A DNA stretch of 8,101 bases from NCBI GenBank assembly GCA_012521855.1, contig JAAYLO010000292.1:1-8101 (forward strand), written 5' to 3'. A program made the translations under genes and the position numbers. Shown one piece after another: positions 5,935 through 8,101 of this stretch. The stretch's first letter is position 1. Each line of letters begins with the position of its first letter. The notes beneath the pieces are model-generated. The model made no database searches. It was not told where the DNA came from and saw nothing but the letters and a program-made list of their open reading frames with translations. This DNA comes from Halanaerobiaceae bacterium (lineage in GTDB: Bacteria > Bacillota > Halanaerobiia > Halanaerobiales > DTU029).

Positions 5935-5998
5935 TAAATATATTTAATTATTTAATATAGATAGTTATATTTATTTCAACAGGAAAGCGGGGTGCAAT

Positions 5999-6499
5999 AT
6001 GGGGATAATATTCCTCCTTCTGGGTCTTATCATCGGTAGCCATACTGCCAGAATAAGCCAGAGTTCAACAGTACATAAAGGGGAAGAAAAAGAGGAAAAA
6101 AGGAAAAACCGTAAGAATATAAAATTACGGAAAAGAGTAAAGAAAGCCTTTGCAGTTGAATCACCTGAAGCTTTAGACCCAGAGCAGATCAAGGTCGGTA
6201 TTCAAAAGAGTATAGAGGAAAGGAATAAAGCCAGTCCTGAACCGAGCTTTATAGCACTCACCATTCTCTGGGCCCACTTTGCTGCAAAGCAGTTAGGCCT
6301 ATTAGGTAAAGATATACCTGCACCCTGGCAGCTGGCCTTTACAGATGAAGAAGGAGAAATAGCTAGAAATGACGGTATTGATCTCAGCAATGAATCCTGG
6401 AAAAGGTTTCTATCTAATATTATAACAGACAGGACCTGGGTAAAATGGATCAAAGAGCCGGAAGAAGTCAGGAGAAGAACATTACTGGCCTTCAGCTGA
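5999..6499 (+). CDS. Membrane-anchored protein of unknown function (166 aa)
   Basis: The frame starts with ATG 5999-6001, preceded by GCGGGGTG about 4 bases upstream, and ends at a terminator. Residues 2-13 (GIIFLLLGLIIG) form one hydrophobic segment at the extreme N-terminus. A strongly basic, Lys/Arg/Glu-rich stretch follows at about 27-49 (EEKEEKRKNRKN...), then a mainly soluble domain of about 115 residues. That domain is rich in tryptophan and helical patterns: ALTILWAHFAAKQLGLLG, PAPWQLAF, ESWKRFLSNII and DRTWVKWIKEPEE. The basic flank directly after the hydrophobic segment suggests that the N-terminus is outside and the domain is cytoplasmic. I do not recognise the family. It shares no operon with the neighbours: a terminator lies on each side, and the next gene converges on it. 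Confidence 0.8.
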   Translation: MGIIFLLLGLIIGSHTARISQSSTVHKGEEKEEKRKNRKNIKLRKRVKKAFAVESPEALDPEQIKVGIQKSIEERNKASPEPSFIALTILWAHFAAKQLGLLGKDIPAPWQLAFTDEEGEIARNDGIDLSNESWKRFLSNIITDRTWVKWIKEPEEVRRRTLLAFS

Positions 6500-6507
6500 T
6501 AGACTAC

Positions 6508-6538
6508 AAAAACCCCGCTTGAAATTTAGCGGGGTTTT
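6508..6538. terminator. Bidirectional terminator between convergent genes
   Basis: AAAACCCCGCT (6509-6519) pairs with AGCGGGGTTTT (6528-6538) around an 8-base loop. A-tract on one side and T-tract on the other make it functional on both strands. It ends the membrane-protein gene on the plus strand and the ABC exporter operon on the minus strand. Confidence 0.92.
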
Positions 6539-6550
6539 AATAATCCAGTA

Positions 6551-7465
6551 TCAGCATTCAGTCAATTTCAGGAAAATATCACTCAATGAAGCTTCCCGGG
6601 AATGAATACTGATTATATCTGCCCACTCCTTAATTATGTCAATTTTTCTTCCAATTCCAGGACTATTTAACGGCAGTAATATAGTTTTGTTTTTTTCATC
6701 ATATACCATGTCCCCTGAGTCCAGTATATTTTTAATTACTGTAATATTGGCTTCCTCTGCAGGCTCTATCCTTATCTCCAGGATCTCCTCGCCAAGACTC
6801 TTTTTCAAATTCCCGGGTGTATCAAGAGCTATAAGAGCCCCCTTATTTATGATGGCCAGCCTGTCACACAAACGCTCTGCCTCTTCCATATAATGAGTAC
6901 AGAGCAAAATTGTTTTTCCCTTTTTTTTCAGTCCCAGGAGGGAATTATGGATAATCCGCAGAGAGACAGGATCCAGGCCGTCTGTAGGCTCATCAAGTAT
7001 CAGAAGTTCAGGATCATTCAATAGTGCCCTGCAAATTAAAAGACGCTGTTTCATTCCCTTTGAATAGGTCTTTACCTGTCTGGAGGCTGCATCCAGCAAC
7101 TCATATTCATCCAGTAGTTGATAAATTATATCATGTTTAACATCATACAGATCTGCAAAAAACTTCAGGTTTTGAAAACCATTTAGGCGGATATACAGGT
7201 TCTTTTCTTCAAAAACAACACCCAGTTTCCTGTATATCTCTCCCCTGATTTTTCTCGAATCATTCCCGAATATCCTGCAATAACCCTGATCAGGTTTTTG
7301 TAATCCAAGGAGTAGATTGATGGTCGTTGTCTTGCCCGCACCATTTGGACCCAGTAAACCAAAGATCTCTCCTCTCTTTACCTCGAAACTGATATCCTTT
7401 ACTGCAACTTTACTCTTATATTTCCTGGACAAATCTCTCATCTCTATGACAGTTTCCTTTTTCAT
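6551..7465 (-). CDS. ABC-2-type transporter ATP-binding protein
   Basis: This 304-residue ATPase drives an exporter of the DrrA/NatA/CcmA type. Numbered from the chosen start: Walker A GPNGAGKTT (39-47), signature YSKGMKQR (134-141), Walker B LLILDEPTDGLDP (154-166) and switch His in CTHYMEEAE (H191). The Q-loop position reads FEEKNLY with Glu instead of Gln, a variation known in NatA-like ATPases. About 100 residues follow the ABC core, as usual in this group. A GTG at 7472-7474 opens the frame earlier, but that GTG is itself part of AAAGGTGA, a good ribosome site for the ATG at 7463-7465, so I chose the ATG. It is the last gene of the minus-strand operon, 18 bases after the exported-protein gene. 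The substrate cannot be read from the sequence; drug, sodium or peptide export are all possible. Confidence 0.92.
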   Translation of the reverse strand: MKKETVIEMRDLSRKYKSKVAVKDISFEVKRGEIFGLLGPNGAGKTTTINLLLGLQKPDQGYCRIFGNDSRKIRGEIYRKLGVVFEEKNLYIRLNGFQNLKFFADLYDVKHDIIYQLLDEYELLDAASRQVKTYSKGMKQRLLICRALLNDPELLILDEPTDGLDPVSLRIIHNSLLGLKKKGKTILLCTHYMEEAERLCDRLAIINKGALIALDTPGNLKKSLGEEILEIRIEPAEEANITVIKNILDSGDMVYDEKNKTILLPLNSPGIGRKIDIIKEWADIISIHSREASLSDIFLKLTEC

Positions 7466-7483
7466 CTTTTTCACCTTTTGCTT

Positions 7484-8005
7484 TTAATCATCAACTATTG
7501 AGGGATCCCAGAGCAAATAGAGTTTTTCATCTTTCCTGGCTATCAGGATCTCCTTTTCGTTTTCATGCTTCTTTTCTATTCCCGCTGTCTCAAATTTCAT
7601 TTCATAAGAAACCTTTATTGTATATACCTCTTCATCAGTTTTTAGTAAACCGGTAAACTTATCCGGTAATACAGTTTCCGATACCTCAGCCATTACCTTT
7701 ATTTTGCCAATCTCCAGTTTGTATTTCCGGAAATTCTCTTCCTGAAATTTTATATATTCCTCTTCTGAAATAATATCTTTCAAATCAGGATGAAGTTTTT
7801 CATAAACAAACTTAAAGTCTTCCTCAGAATAACTCTGATATATTTTAGTAACAAAATCAATAATGGATTGATTCAGATCCCTCTCTCCAGTATTAATATC
7901 TTCTGTTGAACCAGCCAGGCCATACTGGCTTATGAATACTAATAATAGAAAACATAGAGTAATGATTATTTTGTTTTTCAATGAACCTGATCTATTTCCA
8001 TACAA
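7484..8005 (-). CDS. Exported protein of unknown function in an ABC exporter operon (173 aa)
   Basis: The N-terminus is a signal peptide: basic KNK at 10-12, hydrophobic core at about 13-26, and a possible cleavage after GLA (29-31). Cys18 lies inside the core and is not a lipobox. The mature part is acidic and helical first (SIIDFVTKIYQSYSEEDFKFVYEKLHPDLKDIISEEEYIKF is at about 47-87) and then beta-rich (KVMAEVSETVL, EEVYTIKVSYEMKFE, KLYLLWDPS). This helix-then-sheet order recalls NTF2-like/DUF4878-type small domains, but I cannot assign it. The start is a TTG (8003-8005) with AAAGGTGA 6 bases upstream. A second TTG at 7979-7981 would give a shorter, more typical signal peptide but has a weaker site. 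The gene begins one base after the stop of the upstream membrane protein, so it is translationally coupled to it. Confidence 0.82.
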   Translation of the reverse strand: MYGNRSGSLKNKIIITLCFLLLVFISQYGLAGSTEDINTGERDLNQSIIDFVTKIYQSYSEEDFKFVYEKLHPDLKDIISEEEYIKFQEENFRKYKLEIGKIKVMAEVSETVLPDKFTGLLKTDEEVYTIKVSYEMKFETAGIEKKHENEKEILIARKDEKLYLLWDPSIVDD

Positions 8006-8006
8006 T

Positions 8007-8101
8007 TTAATTCACCTTTCTAAAGCGGAGATAAGTTATTGAAAATAATACTATAGAAAAAAACATCAGATATATTAATTCAATTACAATCATTGCTTCT
8101 C
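8007..8101 (-). CDS. C-terminal end of a membrane protein, probably ABC-2 permease (partial)
   Basis: The last 30 codons of a frame entering from the right edge end in TAA at 8007-8009. The visible end is one hydrophobic segment (IVIELIYLMFFSIVLFSITYL is at about the last 27 to 7 residues) followed by the short basic tail RFRKVN, as in many ABC-2 permeases. The gene is directly upstream of the exported protein and the ATPase. Permease identity is inferred from this context plus the terminal helix; no family motif is visible. Confidence 0.6.
   Translation of the reverse strand, partial: EAMIVIELIYLMFFSIVLFSITYLRFRKVN

Noticed and set aside
6202..6453. Minus-strand frame opposite the 166-aa membrane protein
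   Set aside because: It lacks a ribosome site, and the bidirectional terminator and plus-strand start signals support the plus-strand gene.
7460..7474. GTG start at 7474 for the ABC ATPase
   Set aside because: The GTG is part of the ribosome binding site AAAGGTGA for the ATG at 7463-7465, so the shorter protein is preferred.
1..8101. tRNA, rRNA, CRISPR, insertion sequences, transposase or integrase
   Set aside because: No cloverleaf, spaced repeat array, terminal inverted repeats or recombinase motifs were found on either strand.

Overview
The window looks like chromosomal DNA from a low-G+C Firmicute. The signs are strong AGGAGG-type ribosome binding sites, frequent GTG/TTG starts, sigma-A-like promoters, compact same-strand operons with U-tailed hairpin terminators, and the adjacent radical-SAM/methyltransferase pair known as ytqA-ytqB (MnmL/MnmM) in Bacillus. 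A member of the Clostridia or Halanaerobiales would fit, but I cannot fix the genus.

Layout from left to right: (1) Bases 1-352 hold the N-terminal part of an A+T-rich gene of unknown function on the minus strand, cut by the window edge. (2) Bases 599-3584 hold a complete zinc uptake operon on the minus strand, znuA-znuC-znuB-zur. It has a terminator after zur. Two near-identical Fur/Zur-type palindromes flank or occupy the znuA promoter(s). The last gene encodes the zinc-sensing repressor that probably binds them, giving a self-contained feedback loop. (3) Bases 3735-5303 hold mnmM-mnmL on the minus strand, two enzymes for the wobble-uridine modification mnm5(s2)U34. A well-formed sigma-A promoter lies at about 5377-5405, and a strong hairpin sits in the leader.

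(4) Bases 5304-5649 hold no convincing protein gene but are dense in structure: the leader just mentioned, then on the plus strand an inverted repeat, two short hairpins and a long-stem terminator. This looks like a small structured RNA or attenuating leader I do not recognise. Directly after it, 5650-5829 encodes a 59-residue protein with an Arg-rich head and an acidic tail, followed by its own terminator. (5) Bases 5999-6499 encode an unrecognised membrane-anchored protein on the plus strand. It ends at a hairpin terminator shared with the convergent operon. (6) Bases 6551-8101 hold the 3' part of an ABC-2-type exporter operon on the minus strand: the tail of a membrane protein (likely permease), an exported protein of unknown function, and an ATPase.

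Most of the window is well-understood housekeeping. The parts that known families do not explain are the plus-strand island at 5461-6538 (structured RNA, 59-aa protein, membrane protein) and the truncated A+T-rich gene at the left edge.
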